Shown: piece by piece, positions 5,840-6,757 of the stretch
Numbering within the stretch: position 1 is the first letter of the stretch
Layout: each line of letters starts with the position of its first letter
Source of the DNA: an uncultured Clostridia bacterium
GTDB taxonomy: Bacteria > Bacillota > Clostridia > Oscillospirales > Ruminococcaceae
Assembly (NCBI GenBank): GCA_947165805.1
Contig: CAMVBT010000139.1
Span: 1 to 6,757 of the forward strand
Direction of reading: 5' to 3'
DNA: 6,757 bases
The notes under the pieces: model-generated
What the model was told of the DNA's origin: nothing
The model's database searches: none
What the model saw: the letters and a program-made list of their open reading frames with translations, nothing else
Made by a program: the position numbers and the translations under genes

Positions 5840-6757
5840 TTGTTACCCGATATAAACCTTGACGACGAATACTTCGACGATATACTCGACAGGGCGAGGA
5901 ATATGATCGTCAGCATATACCCCGAATGGACGGATTTCAACTATCACGACCCGGGCATCACCATGCTGGAGATGTTCGCGTGGCTGAAAGAGAGCCAGCA
6001 GTATTACATAAACAAGATCGGAGCCGAGAACATCAGGAAATACCTGAAGCTCCTCGGTCTCGAAAGACGCACCAAGGTGCCTTCGGTCACCGACGTTTCC
6101 GTGCTCTATGAGAACGACATCACGGCGGTGAAGGGTACAAGGCTCTACGCCGGAGATATCTGCTTCGAGGCGGACAGGCGCACATACATATCGGCTTCCT
6201 CGATAGATGTCTGCGTCTGCGATTACGGCGACGACCTGAACGTTATAGGACGCGACCAGTTCTACTTCGGCGGCAACCTGCATATACTGCCGTTCGCGAA
6301 GAAGGACAAGGGAGTGTTCTATATCGGCTTCGACAAGCCGCTGGCCGTGAAGGAAGTGCATACGCTGCGCTTTGAGGTGACCAGTGAGGACGGTATGGAG
6401 AGAAATCCCATCACCGATCCCGACAGCTTCATAAGGCTCGTGGATATGGAAATGGAGTATTTCGACGGGCTCAACTGGAAGCGTGTGAAGCGTATAGACG
6501 AGACATACAGCTTCCTTTTCTCCGGAAGGATAGTGTTCAGCCTCGGCAGCCGGCATCAGAACTGCGCGATAGCAGGACATGACGCGTATTTCATAAGATT
6601 TACACCCGTCGGCGGCGAATATGACGCGCTGCCCGTGATAAAAAACATATCCTTTAATCTCCTGCCGGTGACGCAGAGGGATACAAAGGCCGAATACACC
6701 GACCTGCCCGCGGGGGAAGAGATAAAACTGCTGACCGCGCTCGCGGCCACGGGAAAT
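5840..6757 (+). CDS. Second large baseplate wedge protein (Afp12-like), N-terminal 306 codons, truncated by window end
   Basis: The frame is open from TTG 5840 to the right edge with no stop. The protein begins MLPDINLDDEYFDDILDRAR and carries the clear family motif YPEWTDF (27-33) followed by HDPGITMLEMFAWLKE (36-51). This is the N-terminal hallmark of the putative baseplate assembly / Afp11-Afp12 proteins, closer to consensus here than in the upstream gene. The helical continuation (YYINKIGAENIRKYLKLLGL) leads into a beta domain, TDVSVLYENDITAVKGTRLY (about 84-103), the 'V-KGT-L' strand pair seen in J-like proteins. Residues 205-254 (MEYFDGLNWKRV to YFIRF) resemble the two W-rich units of the upstream J protein. 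With that protein it would form the heteromeric wedge, as gp6 and gp7 do in T4. It starts 33 bp after the J stop. The C-terminus is not visible, so the presence of a J core is unknown. Confidence 0.85.
   Translation, partial: MLPDINLDDEYFDDILDRARNMIVSIYPEWTDFNYHDPGITMLEMFAWLKESQQYYINKIGAENIRKYLKLLGLERRTKVPSVTDVSVLYENDITAVKGTRLYAGDICFEADRRTYISASSIDVCVCDYGDDLNVIGRDQFYFGGNLHILPFAKKDKGVFYIGFDKPLAVKEVHTLRFEVTSEDGMERNPITDPDSFIRLVDMEMEYFDGLNWKRVKRIDETYSFLFSGRIVFSLGSRHQNCAIAGHDAYFIRFTPVGGEYDALPVIKNISFNLLPVTQRDTKAEYTDLPAGEEIKLLTALAATGN

Noticed and set aside
5843..6580. 245-codon antisense frame
   Set aside because: It lies wholly opposite the second wedge gene, whose sense frame has a strong family motif and ribosome site. 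The antisense frame is a by-product of codon bias (few TTA/CTA/TCA codons in the sense gene).

Overview
The window is a slice of a contractile injection system (CIS) baseplate/spike operon, all on the + strand. The order is: C-terminal end of a LysM protein, a gpD/gp27-like spike hub, a gp5-like OB-fold spike, a gp25-like sheath-initiator/wedge protein, a 396-bp non-coding repeat region, a large baseplate-J-like protein, and the first 306 codons of a second large baseplate protein that runs off the right edge. This follows the Afp7-Afp8-Afp9-(Afp10)-Afp11-Afp12 order of extracellular CIS (Afp/PVC type) better than a phage tail module, because there are two large tandem J-type wedge genes. Unlike Afp8 or T6SS VgrG, the hub and spike are two separate genes, as in phages T4, Mu and P2.

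Host: Shine-Dalgarno sites are strong and Gram-positive-like (AAGGAGAT, GGGAGGTGA). GTG and TTG starts occur, coding GC is moderate, and isoleucine is very often ATA with many AGA/AGG arginines. This suggests a Clostridia relative, possibly a Ruminococcus-like gut bacterium. That is an inference from style, not a sequence match.

Layout: 1-115 LysM tail; 131-1210 hub; 1221-1997 spike; 2021-2437 gp25; 2438-2842 repeat region; 2843-5806 J protein; 5840-end second J-type protein. Gene gaps are 10-33 bp except at the repeat region, so the genes look co-transcribed and partly translationally coupled.

The most unusual part is the repeat region. It is bracketed by two inverted arrays of five 7-bp units (CAATTRT), each followed after 4 bp by a 6-bp-stem, 3-nt-loop hairpin. 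Nested inside is a 158-bp MITE-like palindromic element with 16/17-matching terminal inverted repeats and an exact 4-bp ATAA target-site duplication. The region sits where the PAAR tip gene (afp10) lies in Afp-type clusters, and no PAAR gene is visible in the window.

Together the genes would build the central spike (hub plus needle) and the surrounding baseplate wedges to which sheath and tube attach. No effector, sheath, tube or ATPase gene is in view.
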